A stretch of 64,000 bases of DNA. Source: Thiobacillus sp. UBA3361. Lineage in GTDB: Bacteria; Pseudomonadota; Gammaproteobacteria; Burkholderiales; Thiobacillaceae. Positions 54,385 to 63,230 of this stretch are shown here, piece after piece; within the stretch, counting starts at the first letter, position 1; each line of letters opens with the position of its first letter. Made by a program: the position numbers and the translations under genes. The notes beneath the pieces were generated by a model that was given only the letters and a program-made list of their open reading frames with translations, searched no databases and was not told the DNA's origin. The DNA lies in NCBI GenBank assembly GCA_002360535.1, contig DEQR01000046.1, positions 1 through 64,000 of the forward strand. The letters are read 5' to 3'.

Positions 54385-55035
54385 ATGCCCGCCCAAGCGA
54401 GCAAACCCGCGGCAGAGGCCCTGGTCCCGCCCCTGGCGTCCTTCTGGCTGTTGCACGTGCTGCTGCCCGGCCTGGCCCTGGCCGGCATCCTGGGCGGCTT
54501 CCACCTGGACTTACCGTACCTGACGGCCGCCGGCGTGGGCATGCTGGGTGCGCGTTTCATGCTGGCGGGCTGGCTGGCCCTGCGGGAGCGGCAGGTCATC
54601 GTATGGAATGCCAACTACCGCCGCTTCACCGACGCCGTGCGCGCATACCACGGCCCCGCCGCCGTGCCCATGGGACTGGCCGGTCTGCTGGGTGGCGGCG
54701 TCCTGACCGCCCTGGCCCTGGCCCATCTGGCCGGCATCTCCCTGGATGCGATGCGCCAGGCCGTCCTCGCCCAACCCGCCCTGGCCCTGGTGCCGACCGG
54801 GCTGGCGCTGGGGTTCTACGGTATGGGCTTTCTCATGGGCTTTCGCGACGACGGCGACACCCCGACCGGGCCGGCGGCGTGGAATGCCCTGCTGGGCATG
54901 CCCGGACGACTGGGCGGGCTCATTCTGTGTGCCCTGGGCACCGCCTTGCTCGGGGCTGGCGTGTGGGAGGGCGTCCACCCCGGCTCCCTACCGGGTCTTC
55001 TCGCCACCGGTCTTTCCATGTTGGCGGGGACCTGA
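54385..55035 (+). CDS. Small multi-pass membrane protein, unknown
   Basis: A 216-residue protein with about five hydrophobic helices (FWLLHVLLPGLALAGILGGF; LTAAGVGMLGARFMLAGWLAL; LAGLLGGGVLTALALAHLAG; LALVPTGLALGFYGMGFLMGF; LGGLILCALGTALLGAGVW). The cytoplasmic or periplasmic loops are short. No transporter signature is recognised. It belongs to the same plus-strand group as the exported proteins around it and may anchor or export them. The start lacks a strong ribosome site and may depend on the small ORF upstream. Confidence 0.65.
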   Translation: MPAQASKPAAEALVPPLASFWLLHVLLPGLALAGILGGFHLDLPYLTAAGVGMLGARFMLAGWLALRERQVIVWNANYRRFTDAVRAYHGPAAVPMGLAGLLGGGVLTALALAHLAGISLDAMRQAVLAQPALALVPTGLALGFYGMGFLMGFRDDGDTPTGPAAWNALLGMPGRLGGLILCALGTALLGAGVWEGVHPGSLPGLLATGLSMLAGT

Positions 55036-55112
55036 AGGCGATACACCGCGCCCAAAGGTGATTTCCCCGAACATCCCCGGCCCCTCATCATCCCCACTCC
55101 CTGGAGATCGCC

Positions 55113-55811
55113 ATGAACAACGTGATGGTTTCGTCCCTACCACTGGCCTGCCTGATGGCGTGGGGATGCGCGGGTGCCCCGGCGACCGCCGCCGATACAC
55201 CGATGCGATCCAACGCTCCTGTGGAAGCGACTCTGCCCGCCGCGGCGCCGGTGCGATCCGGCTCACCCACACAGGCAACGTTTCCGGCAACGCCGCCGCC
55301 TGCCATGCCGGGCAGAGCCCCACAAACCGTCGCGCCCTTTCCGTCCGTGTTGAAGCCGGCCACCCCGGCTGTTCAGATGCCTGTCGCCACACCCCTTGCC
55401 CCACCGCCCATGATCAAGGTCACGGGGGTAGGCGTCCAGATCACGCAGAACTGCCAATCTCCGCTGCCGGCGTTTTCCGCAAAGGTCACCCTGACCAACG
55501 CCGGCGCGACCGCGATGGCCGCCAAGTCGGGCAGCTATACGCTGAAGTACAACCTGTTCCTCAAGGAGGTGGGCGGCATCTCCCAGCTGGGCGGACCCCC
55601 GGTGGCGATCCCGCTGCTCGCGCCGGGCCAGTCGGTCACATTGGACGCCATCGGGCGAACGCTGATGCCCTACACAAAGCTGGGCGGCAGCCACCAGATC
55701 GGCGTGTACCTGACCATTCCGGTCTGGCAGGCCGATCACTGGGGATTCCTGGATAACAGTCTGCCCGCCCACACCTTCCAGGTCGTATATCCGCCGAATC
55801 ACTGCGGCTGA
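55113..55811 (+). CDS. Secreted Pro/Ala-rich protein with CARDB-like domain
   Basis: A 232-residue exported protein. The N-terminus MNNVMVSSLPLACLMAWGC suggests a lipoprotein-like signal (AWGC), though Ala-X-Ala cleavage at PATAA is also possible. Residues about 30-100 are Pro/Ala/Thr-rich and unstructured. The C-terminal part (VGVQITQNCQSPLPAFSAKVTLTNAGATAMAAKSGSYTLKYNLFLKE...) is an Ig-like CARDB-type adhesion domain with one Cys pair (QNCQ and NHCG). It precedes the 890-residue protein by 1 nt, which also ends in a CARDB-like domain. Shared function is likely but unknown. Confidence 0.65.
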   Translation: MNNVMVSSLPLACLMAWGCAGAPATAADTPMRSNAPVEATLPAAAPVRSGSPTQATFPATPPPAMPGRAPQTVAPFPSVLKPATPAVQMPVATPLAPPPMIKVTGVGVQITQNCQSPLPAFSAKVTLTNAGATAMAAKSGSYTLKYNLFLKEVGGISQLGGPPVAIPLLAPGQSVTLDAIGRTLMPYTKLGGSHQIGVYLTIPVWQADHWGFLDNSLPAHTFQVVYPPNHCG

Positions 55812-55812
55812 C

Positions 55813-58485
55813 ATGATGCGCATCCCGCTCTTCTCCCGACTGCCCGGCATCCTGCTGGCACTCATGGCCTGCTTCGACAGCGCCCCGGCGCAGGCCGTCA
55901 ACATTCAGTCCCTGTTCGGCGACCTGTGCGACTACTACGTGCTGGACAGCGACACCTGCGCCGCCAAGACGCTCATCGACTGCCTGGTCAAGACCGGCGG
56001 CAACTCCGATGCCATGCTGAAATGCGCCGGTGACTACGACCCCAAGTCGAAGAAGTTCATCGACATCTATTTCGCCGCCAAGAAGCCCGACTATGTGAAG
56101 TTCATCGAACTGGCGGGGCCGGTGGTCGCCTGTCAGGGGGCCAGCGCGTTCCTGCCGCCGGGGCCGCCCAAGGACATCCTGTGCGGCGAACTCATGCAGC
56201 CCATCGCCAAGCTCGGCTTCACCACGGCGGCCCAGTTCTACCAGGCTGCCGTGGACAATAACTGGGCGAAGCTCCTGTACCTCGCCGGACCGGGCCTGGG
56301 CTGCAAGGCCCTCGACCTGCTCGGCGGTGTGCCCGGACAGGAACTGCTGTGCGGCACCGTGGCGAAAATCATCGAGGAAGGCGTCGATCTGGCCAAGAAG
56401 GGCCTGAGCACCGGCAAGGATCTGTTGGAAGGCGGCGCCGAAGTGCTCTCTGAAGGCGCCGAGGCGCTGGGCGACCTGGTGGGCCTCGGCGGCGGCTCGG
56501 GCAAACCGCCCATGTCCGAACAGGCGTACTACGAAAAGATCGTGCATCCATGGCTGCACGAGCGCGTGCTCAACCGCCTGGCCCACGGCCAGCAGGCGTT
56601 GGGGCTGAGCCAGGCGCAGATGCAGAAATGCCTGGCCTATTACCCCGAGCTTATCTACCAGGGCCGCTGCGAGAGCCTGAGCAAACGTTTGCACACCGAC
56701 GCCGACGCCTTCGCCCAAGTGGTCGCGACGGCGCCGGCCGCGCACTTCGCCACCCGGCTCAAGCCCCTGGTGGCCGATCTCGGCGCCGAGCAGTACTGGG
56801 GCGGTGTCGAGGCCTACAAGCAGTTCGTGGATGTGTTACCGCCCAAGGACTGGCATCCCGGCAGCTTCTGGGTGGGTGCCAACAAGGGCATCGCCACCCT
56901 GATGCTGGACTGCCAGAAGGAGATGAAGGACAAGTTCCCCGTCCCCCTCGCGCCGGGCGTGACCGGTGCGCTGACGCCGCCGAGCTTCTGGAACTGGGTC
57001 TGTTATCAGTCGGCCGGCAAGCAGCTTGGCGCTGCCTTGGTCGCGGAAAAGCAGCGCCTCGATCAGCAGGTGAAACCCAAGGTGGCGGCCGCCGGCTGCC
57101 AGGCGCAGAAGGCCGCCTCGGCGTCGCTGTATTTCAAGTGCGGCGCCTACCCGGCATACGACAGCTGCCAACAGGCCTTCAACGGCTACCGCTACAGCCA
57201 CTGCGGCGTGGACAAGGAGTCCGCGGAGAAGGGCCTGGCGCAGAAGATCGCCCAGCTGCTGGGCGCGAAGCGCTGTGCCTACGTCGAGAAAACGGGCCTC
57301 GGCCTCTCACCCGCCGTGCGCTGCACCCGCCCCTACAAGCAGGAGGCCTGCAAGCTCATGGTGGCCCAGCACAAAAGCGCCAGCGCGGGTGCCGTCGGCA
57401 CCCATGTGCAATGCACGCTGCAGGAGGACGAGGCCTTCCTGAACAGCCTGAAGAAGGCCAAGGCCATGGTGGCCAAGCTCAATGGCGGCGCCACGGTCTC
57501 GGGGGTCATCGGGACGAAGGAAGGACTGGGCGACGCGAAGGCAAAATCGTCCTCCGCCGGGTCGTGCAAGCAGACCTGGGACCCGCTCTCCATTACCTGC
57601 ACCAGTCAGCAAATCCTGTCCCTGCACCCCGAAATCAATCTGCCCGGCTGCCAGCCCGACCCCAACCGGGACGGCGCCGACGCGCCCTGCTACAGCGGGC
57701 CCCTGTCGGCCAAGATGGCGCAGGAAGCCGTGGGGCAGACGGTGGTCAAGGGTGGTCCGGCGGAATCCCCCCTCGCTTCATCACCGGCCATGCGGGCCGG
57801 TCCGCCGGACGCGCCACCACGGTCCGGCCGTTCCGCCCTGGAGCCGGCGCGCGAAGTGGCCGTCGAGGCGGGATTGCGCCAGGCACAACCCGCCGCCCAG
57901 CCCGATCTGGCCCTCGGTCTGCCGGTGCTCATCGGCGGCCGCTTGGTCATTCCCGGCGGCAGCATCGGCTTCGAAGGCCGTGAACTCACCGCGGCACGCG
58001 CCGGCGGTTGCGAAGTCACGGCGGAGATCACGGTCGTGAATCGGGGTGGCGGCGCGAGCGAAGCGTTCGAGAACGCGTGGAAGGTCGGCGGCATGCGTGC
58101 CGCGGCGAGCGCGTCGGCGGGCATCGCCCCCGGCGGCAGGGACATCCAGCGCGTATCCCTCTCCGTGCGTCCCGGCATGAACCTGCTGGAACTGGCCATC
58201 GATTCGAGCGACCGCGTGCGGGAAGCCGACGAGGCCAACAACCAGTCCCGTTTCATGCTCAACATCACGGGCGACTGCGCCGCCGCCACTTCCGGACGCG
58301 GCATGCGGGCCATGCCCGCCGCGCCCGTCATGGCACCGGCACCGGTCACGCCCGCCGCCGTTCCGGCGCCCGCGACCCTGCCCGCACTGCCGGGAGGCTT
58401 GGCTGTACCGATGCCGTCGAACACGCGCACGCCGCCCGCTCCAATCCAACCGGCGGGCACCCCCCGCGTGGCGCCCGCGCGCTGA
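55813..58485 (+). CDS. Large Cys-rich secreted protein with CARDB-like C-domain
   Basis: An 890-residue exported protein. The signal peptide ends SAPAQA before VNIQSLFGDLCDYYVLDSDTC. Residues about 30-640 hold 24 Cys in spaced pairs, mostly helical, with repeated elements such as CQGASAFLPPGPPKDILCGELM and CKALDLLGGVPGQELLCGTVA. This suggests duplicated disulfide-bonded helical units. A Pro/Ala linker leads to a CARDB-like Ig domain (about 715-810: CEVTAEITVVNRGGGASEAF... DRVREADEANNQSRF) and a Pro/Ala tail. I know no family for the N-terminal part. It is translated directly after the smaller CARDB protein. Confidence 0.7.
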   Translation: MMRIPLFSRLPGILLALMACFDSAPAQAVNIQSLFGDLCDYYVLDSDTCAAKTLIDCLVKTGGNSDAMLKCAGDYDPKSKKFIDIYFAAKKPDYVKFIELAGPVVACQGASAFLPPGPPKDILCGELMQPIAKLGFTTAAQFYQAAVDNNWAKLLYLAGPGLGCKALDLLGGVPGQELLCGTVAKIIEEGVDLAKKGLSTGKDLLEGGAEVLSEGAEALGDLVGLGGGSGKPPMSEQAYYEKIVHPWLHERVLNRLAHGQQALGLSQAQMQKCLAYYPELIYQGRCESLSKRLHTDADAFAQVVATAPAAHFATRLKPLVADLGAEQYWGGVEAYKQFVDVLPPKDWHPGSFWVGANKGIATLMLDCQKEMKDKFPVPLAPGVTGALTPPSFWNWVCYQSAGKQLGAALVAEKQRLDQQVKPKVAAAGCQAQKAASASLYFKCGAYPAYDSCQQAFNGYRYSHCGVDKESAEKGLAQKIAQLLGAKRCAYVEKTGLGLSPAVRCTRPYKQEACKLMVAQHKSASAGAVGTHVQCTLQEDEAFLNSLKKAKAMVAKLNGGATVSGVIGTKEGLGDAKAKSSSAGSCKQTWDPLSITCTSQQILSLHPEINLPGCQPDPNRDGADAPCYSGPLSAKMAQEAVGQTVVKGGPAESPLASSPAMRAGPPDAPPRSGRSALEPAREVAVEAGLRQAQPAAQPDLALGLPVLIGGRLVIPGGSIGFEGRELTAARAGGCEVTAEITVVNRGGGASEAFENAWKVGGMRAAASASAGIAPGGRDIQRVSLSVRPGMNLLELAIDSSDRVREADEANNQSRFMLNITGDCAAATSGRGMRAMPAAPVMAPAPVTPAAVPAPATLPALPGGLAVPMPSNTRTPPAPIQPAGTPRVAPAR

Positions 58486-58591
58486 GACGGGGTACATCCG
58501 CCGGGATATCCGGGCAGCCGTTTGTCGGAATCGTTTACACCCGATCGCAGGGTGTTTTGTCATGACCTTAACAATCAGGTGGTTATTGGGC

Positions 58592-58607
58592 TGGCCCGGC
58601 GTTTGCT
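58592..58607 (+). promoter_or_regulatory. Sigma-54 promoter for the RTX-cadherin gene
   Basis: TGGCCCG-GCGT-TTGCT matches the sigma-54 consensus TGGCACG-N4-TTGCW with one mismatch and exact GG-N10-GC spacing. It lies in the 257-bp spacer before the ATG at 58743. Space for an enhancer site remains upstream. Confidence 0.7.
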
Positions 58608-58742
58608 TGAGTTCACAACTGGCCCGCGATTCCCGAGCCGTTTGACGCGGATCAATATTTTTATGTAATGGCATATGAAACACCAACCGGTGTCCGGTAA
58701 GTCGCCATTGACGCGGTATGGGTATTTCCAGCGGAGGAACAA

Positions 58743-61604
58743 ATGCACCAGTCCGGCAAGCACTACAAGATCAAACACGGCGGGCACGGCGATGACCAGC
58801 TTCAGGGCGGTGCCGGAAACGACCTGATCATCGGCGGCAAAGGCAATGATGACCTGCGCGGCGGCGCCGGCAACGACATCCTGATCGGCGATACCGTCGG
58901 CGACATGCACGGTGCCTGGGCCTTCGGCGCCTGGGGCAAGAAGGACGGCTATTCGGACTACCTGGACGGCGGCGCGGGCAGCGATTTCGTCTTCGGCGGC
59001 CGTGGCAACGACACCGCCAACCACACCTGGTCGGAAAACCTGGGGCCGGGTTTCGCCAATATCGGCACCCGGGATTTCTACGACGGCGGTTCCGGCTATG
59101 ACACCCTCAGGCTCACCCTCACTCACGGCGAATACGCCCAGGCCGCCGTGCAGCAGGAGATCGCCGACTACCAGGCCTTCCTGGCCAGCCACGCCCATCC
59201 CCTGGCGCCCTTCAACCCGGCCTTCCATTTCCAGAGCCTGGGGCTTAGGGTGGTGAACTTCGAGGCACTCGAGATCAAGCTCGTCAACACCGACCCCACC
59301 GCCCGCGACGACACGGCCGGCACCGACGAGGACACACCCCTGGCCGTGGACGCGGCGCACGGGCTGCTGGCCAACGACAGCGATGCCGACCACCTGGACG
59401 TGCTCGCCGTCAGCGCATCCGACATGGTGAGCGCCCTGGGCGCCGCAGTGGCGGTGAATGTCGACGGCGGCTATGCCTACGACCCCAGTGGGGTGCTCGC
59501 CCTGCAGCAGCTCAAGGCCGGCGAGAGCCTCACCGACAGCTTCCACTACACGGTCAGCGATCTGGCCGGCGCCACCTCCACCGCCAAGGTCAGCATCACC
59601 GTCACCGGCCTCAATGATGCCCCGGTGGCGAATGGCGACGCTTTTTCGGCCCAGGAGGACGGAGTCCTGAACGTGGCGGCCACCGGCGTGCTGGGCAACG
59701 ACAACGATGTTGAAGGCGACCCCCTGAGCACCGTGCTGGTGCAGGGACCGGCCCACGGCAGCCTGGCCCTGAACGCCGACGGCTCGTTCAGCTACACCCC
59801 CGATGCCGACTTCAACGGAAGTGACAGCTTCAGCTACCGGGCCAGCGACGGCGACCTCAGTTCCGCCGTGACCCTGGTGCAACTCACCGTCAGCGAGGTC
59901 AACGACGCCCCGGTGGCGGCACCCGACAGCGCCAGCGTGGCCGAGGACAGCCTGGACAACCTCATCGACGTGCTGGGCAATGACAGCGCCGGCCCGGCCA
60001 ACGAGGCCGGCCAGACCCTCAAGGTGACCGTCGCCTCCGCCCTGCACGGCACGGTGGCCATCAATGACGACGGCACCCTGAGCTACACCCCCGAGGCCGA
60101 CTTCCACGGCGCGGACACCATCAGCTACAGCATTGTCGATGACGGCACCACGGGAGGGTCGGCCGACCCGCGCACCGCCAACGGCAGCGTCGCCGTGACC
60201 GTCACGCCGGTCAACGACCCGCCCGTGGCGGCCGACGACAACGCCGCCACCAACGAGGACACCCCCATCACCGGCAACGTGCTCGACGGCACCAACGGCG
60301 GCCTGGACACGGACCCGGACGGGGATGCCCTGAGCGTCACCACCACCGGCAGCTTCACCAGCGCCCTCGGCGCCACGGTCACCCTGGCCGCCAACGGCAA
60401 CTTCAGCTACGACCCCACCGCCTCGGCCACCCTGCAAGCCCTGGCCACCGGGGCGAGCACGGTCGACAGCTTTGGCTACGCCATCAGCGACGGCCACGGC
60501 GGCAGCGATACCGCCACCGTGTCCATCAGCGTGGACGGCCTGGCGGAACCGGCCGCCGGCGGCGCCAAGATTCTCCCCGCCGTCGATCCCGACACGGAGC
60601 TGGACTACTACATCCGCTTCGCCGGGGTGGGCGACTCGGAGTGGCTGCAACTGGGCGGCTTCAGTCTGGGCTTCGACCATGAAACCGGCACCATCGGTAG
60701 CGGCGGCGCCAGCAGCAGCCACGCCACGGCCCAGGACGTCACCTCCCTGCTGGGCTCCAGCGCCACCAGCACCCTGCTGACCCAGCTGGCCTTCTCCGGC
60801 AAGATCCTCGCCGACGTGGAGATCGAGGCCTACCGCCCGGGCGCCGAGGGCAAGGACCAGCTGGTGGACGAGTTCAAGTTCACCGAGGTGGTCATCACCG
60901 GCGTGGACACGGACGCCGGCGGTGGCGCCATCGCCAACAACGTCAGCTTCGCCTTCACCAAGTTCGGCCACGGCCACCTCGATTATGACGACGCCACCGG
61001 CAAGGCCCTGCCCGCCGACCTGACCGGCTGGGACTTCGAGGCCAACAAGCTGGCCTCCGCCGGCTCGCCGAGCGCCACGGCCCAGGGCACCCTGCCCGAG
61101 GACCAGGTCTTCGACGGGTCCCTGGACTACTACGTGCGCTTCGAGGGGGTGGGTGAGGCGGGCTGGCTGCGGCTGGATTCCTTCAGCATGGGGGTGAGTT
61201 CCACGGCCACCACCATCGGCTCCGGCGGCGGCGGCGCCGGCCGGGCCAGCGCCGAGTCGGTGAGCCTAGGCCTGGGCTCCAGCGGCACCCTGGTGGACCT
61301 GACCGGGGCACTGTTCCAGGGCAAATACCTGGAGCGGGTCGAGGTGGAGGTCTATCGCCCCGGCGGCGAGGGCAAGGACCAGCTGGTGGACGAGTTCGTG
61401 TTCGAGGACGTGGTGCTCAACGGCCTGGACACCCACAACGCGGTCAACAACCTGCTCAGCCTGGACTTCACCCGCTTCAGCCACGGCCATGTCAACTTCG
61501 ACGACAAGACCGGCGCCGTCGAGGACGCCACCGTCGCCGGATGGGATGTGGAGGCCAACAAGGCCTGGTCCGGGCCCGATCCGGACGCGGACGTCATCTT
61601 CTAG
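58743..61604 (+). CDS. RTX / tandem cadherin-like protein with two C-terminal Hcp-like domains
   Basis: A 953-residue protein without a signal peptide. Residues about 14-50 are RTX calcium nonapeptides (GGAGNDLIIGGKGNDDLRGGAGND), with a further set at about 75-90. Four tandem cadherin/VCBS-type Ig domains follow (about 185, 290, 388 and 492 to 600), each opening with Asp-Asp and NEDTP-like motifs. Two similar domains of about 150 residues end the protein (617-762 and 793-940). Each starts DYYIRF/DYYVRF and carries a GKxxxxVEIEAYRPG-like strand, as in Hcp of type VI secretion. RTX and no signal peptide suggest type I secretion, although RTX repeats are normally C-terminal. AGCGGAGG precedes the start. 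Confidence 0.8.
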   Translation: MHQSGKHYKIKHGGHGDDQLQGGAGNDLIIGGKGNDDLRGGAGNDILIGDTVGDMHGAWAFGAWGKKDGYSDYLDGGAGSDFVFGGRGNDTANHTWSENLGPGFANIGTRDFYDGGSGYDTLRLTLTHGEYAQAAVQQEIADYQAFLASHAHPLAPFNPAFHFQSLGLRVVNFEALEIKLVNTDPTARDDTAGTDEDTPLAVDAAHGLLANDSDADHLDVLAVSASDMVSALGAAVAVNVDGGYAYDPSGVLALQQLKAGESLTDSFHYTVSDLAGATSTAKVSITVTGLNDAPVANGDAFSAQEDGVLNVAATGVLGNDNDVEGDPLSTVLVQGPAHGSLALNADGSFSYTPDADFNGSDSFSYRASDGDLSSAVTLVQLTVSEVNDAPVAAPDSASVAEDSLDNLIDVLGNDSAGPANEAGQTLKVTVASALHGTVAINDDGTLSYTPEADFHGADTISYSIVDDGTTGGSADPRTANGSVAVTVTPVNDPPVAADDNAATNEDTPITGNVLDGTNGGLDTDPDGDALSVTTTGSFTSALGATVTLAANGNFSYDPTASATLQALATGASTVDSFGYAISDGHGGSDTATVSISVDGLAEPAAGGAKILPAVDPDTELDYYIRFAGVGDSEWLQLGGFSLGFDHETGTIGSGGASSSHATAQDVTSLLGSSATSTLLTQLAFSGKILADVEIEAYRPGAEGKDQLVDEFKFTEVVITGVDTDAGGGAIANNVSFAFTKFGHGHLDYDDATGKALPADLTGWDFEANKLASAGSPSATAQGTLPEDQVFDGSLDYYVRFEGVGEAGWLRLDSFSMGVSSTATTIGSGGGGAGRASAESVSLGLGSSGTLVDLTGALFQGKYLERVEVEVYRPGGEGKDQLVDEFVFEDVVLNGLDTHNAVNNLLSLDFTRFSHGHVNFDDKTGAVEDATVAGWDVEANKAWSGPDPDADVIF

Positions 61605-61680
61605 CACAATAGCCAGCCGGGACGCGCGTCGGCGAATGGCCGGCGGCGCGCCCGGCCCCCCCCACCCACAGGATTGCCCC

Positions 61681-63213
61681 ATGCCCGAACCCGCCTGGGC
61701 CGAGGGTTACGTGGTCGATATCGGCTACACCCACGGCTATTACCGCGAACTCGCCCCCTCGGCGCTGCGCTTCGTCACCCTGCTGGGCGGCGTGCGCTCG
61801 CCCGACCCCGCCGCGCCCTTCGTCTATTACGAACTGGGCTGCGGCAACGGCCACTCCACCGCCCTGCACGCGGCCGCCAATCCCTCGGGCAACTTCTACG
61901 GCGTGGACTTCAACCCCATGCACATCCACCACGCCCGGCGGCTGGCCCAGTATGGCGGGATCGGCAACGCGCACTTCCTGGAGACGAGCTTCGCCGAGCT
62001 GGTCGAGGCCGACCTGCCCGAGGCCGACATGGTGGTGATGCACGGCGTGCATTCCTGGATCAGCCGGGAGAACCGGGCGCATATCGTCGAATTCCTACGG
62101 CGCCGCCTGAAGCCCGGCGGCCTGGTGCATGTCAGCTACAACTGCCTGCCCGGCCTCGCCCAGGTGGCGCCCCTGCAGCGCCTCCTGATGGAACACGCCC
62201 ATCTGTCGGGCGGCGCACTGCCGGAGCGGGTACGCGGCGCGCTGGATTTCGCGCGCCGCTTCGAGCAGACCGGCGCCCACTATTTCGCCGCGAATCCCCT
62301 GGCCAAGGCGCGCCTGGCGCACCTGGGCGGGCAGGATCCGACCTATCTCGCCCACGAGTATTTCAACGCCAACTGGTCGCCGTCCTATCACGCCGACGTG
62401 GCCCGCGAACTGGCCGCCGCCAAGCTGTCCTACGTGGGCTCGGCGGTGATCATGGACAACTTCGATCAGTTCGTGCTGAAACCCGAGGTGACGGAAATGC
62501 TGGCTGGCATCGGCGACCGCACCCTGGCGGAGACCCTCAGGGACTATGCCCGCAACCAGGTCTTCCGCCGCGACGTGTTCGCCCGCGGCGCCCCGCGGGC
62601 AGACGCGGCGGAACTGGAGGCGACCCTCTCCGGCACGTGCTTCGCCCTGCTCAGGCCGCGCCCGCTGTGCCGTCTCACGGGCAAGACCCCGCTCGGCGAG
62701 GTGACCCTGCGCACGGAGGCCTATGCCCCGGTGCTGGACGCCCTGGCGCGCGCGCCCATGACCCTGGCCGAGCTGCTCTCGGCCCCCGAGACCGCCGCCC
62801 TGGACCGCGTCCATACGCGCCAGGCGGTGTTCGGGCTGGCCGCCCTGGGCAACCTGGCGGTGGCCCTGCCCGCCGCCGGAGAGGCGGAGCGCCGCGCCGC
62901 CACCGACCGCTATAACGCCGCCATCCTGGCCCGTCCCGCCGCCCATCCGGGCGGCACCATGCTGGCCTCGCCGGTACTCGGTTGCGGCGTGCCGGCGAGC
63001 CTGATCGACCTGCTGCTGCTGGCCGACACGGGCGGTGAAGACGGTGCCGCGGAGCGGGTCATGGACGCGCTGGCGGCGGGCGGGCACAAGCTCCAGAAGG
63101 ACGGCAAGGCGCTGGAAGACCGGGACGAGCTGCGCATCCTGGTGGAGGCGCGCACGCGCTCCTTCCACGCCGCCCAGCTGCCCTTCCTGCGTCTGGCGGG
63201 CGTCACCGGATAG
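61681..63213 (+). CDS. SAM methyltransferase with methyltransferase regulatory domain
   Basis: A 510-residue protein. The N-terminal class I methyltransferase has motif I FVYYELGCGNGHSTALHAAA and post-I YGVDFNPMHIHHAR. Further motifs are MVVMHGVHSWISRENR and LKPGGLVHVSYNC. Residues about 215-300 match the methyltransferase regulatory domain. The C-terminal about 200 residues include a winged-helix-like segment (LDALARAPMTLAELLSAPE). Such proteins are often near surface-layer or repeat proteins and may methylate them or a peptide/polyketide. It follows the RTX gene by 76 nt on the same strand. No terminator separates them, so co-expression is likely. The substrate is unknown. Confidence 0.88.
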   Translation: MPEPAWAEGYVVDIGYTHGYYRELAPSALRFVTLLGGVRSPDPAAPFVYYELGCGNGHSTALHAAANPSGNFYGVDFNPMHIHHARRLAQYGGIGNAHFLETSFAELVEADLPEADMVVMHGVHSWISRENRAHIVEFLRRRLKPGGLVHVSYNCLPGLAQVAPLQRLLMEHAHLSGGALPERVRGALDFARRFEQTGAHYFAANPLAKARLAHLGGQDPTYLAHEYFNANWSPSYHADVARELAAAKLSYVGSAVIMDNFDQFVLKPEVTEMLAGIGDRTLAETLRDYARNQVFRRDVFARGAPRADAAELEATLSGTCFALLRPRPLCRLTGKTPLGEVTLRTEAYAPVLDALARAPMTLAELLSAPETAALDRVHTRQAVFGLAALGNLAVALPAAGEAERRAATDRYNAAILARPAAHPGGTMLASPVLGCGVPASLIDLLLLADTGGEDGAAERVMDALAAGGHKLQKDGKALEDRDELRILVEARTRSFHAAQLPFLRLAGVTG

Positions 63214-63230
63214 GGTCGCGCCGCGGGTCT

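Noticed and set aside
58575..60977. An 800-codon open frame antisense to the RTX-cadherin gene
   Set aside because: It mirrors the third-codon GC bias of the repeat protein, has no recognisable domain and no ribosome site.
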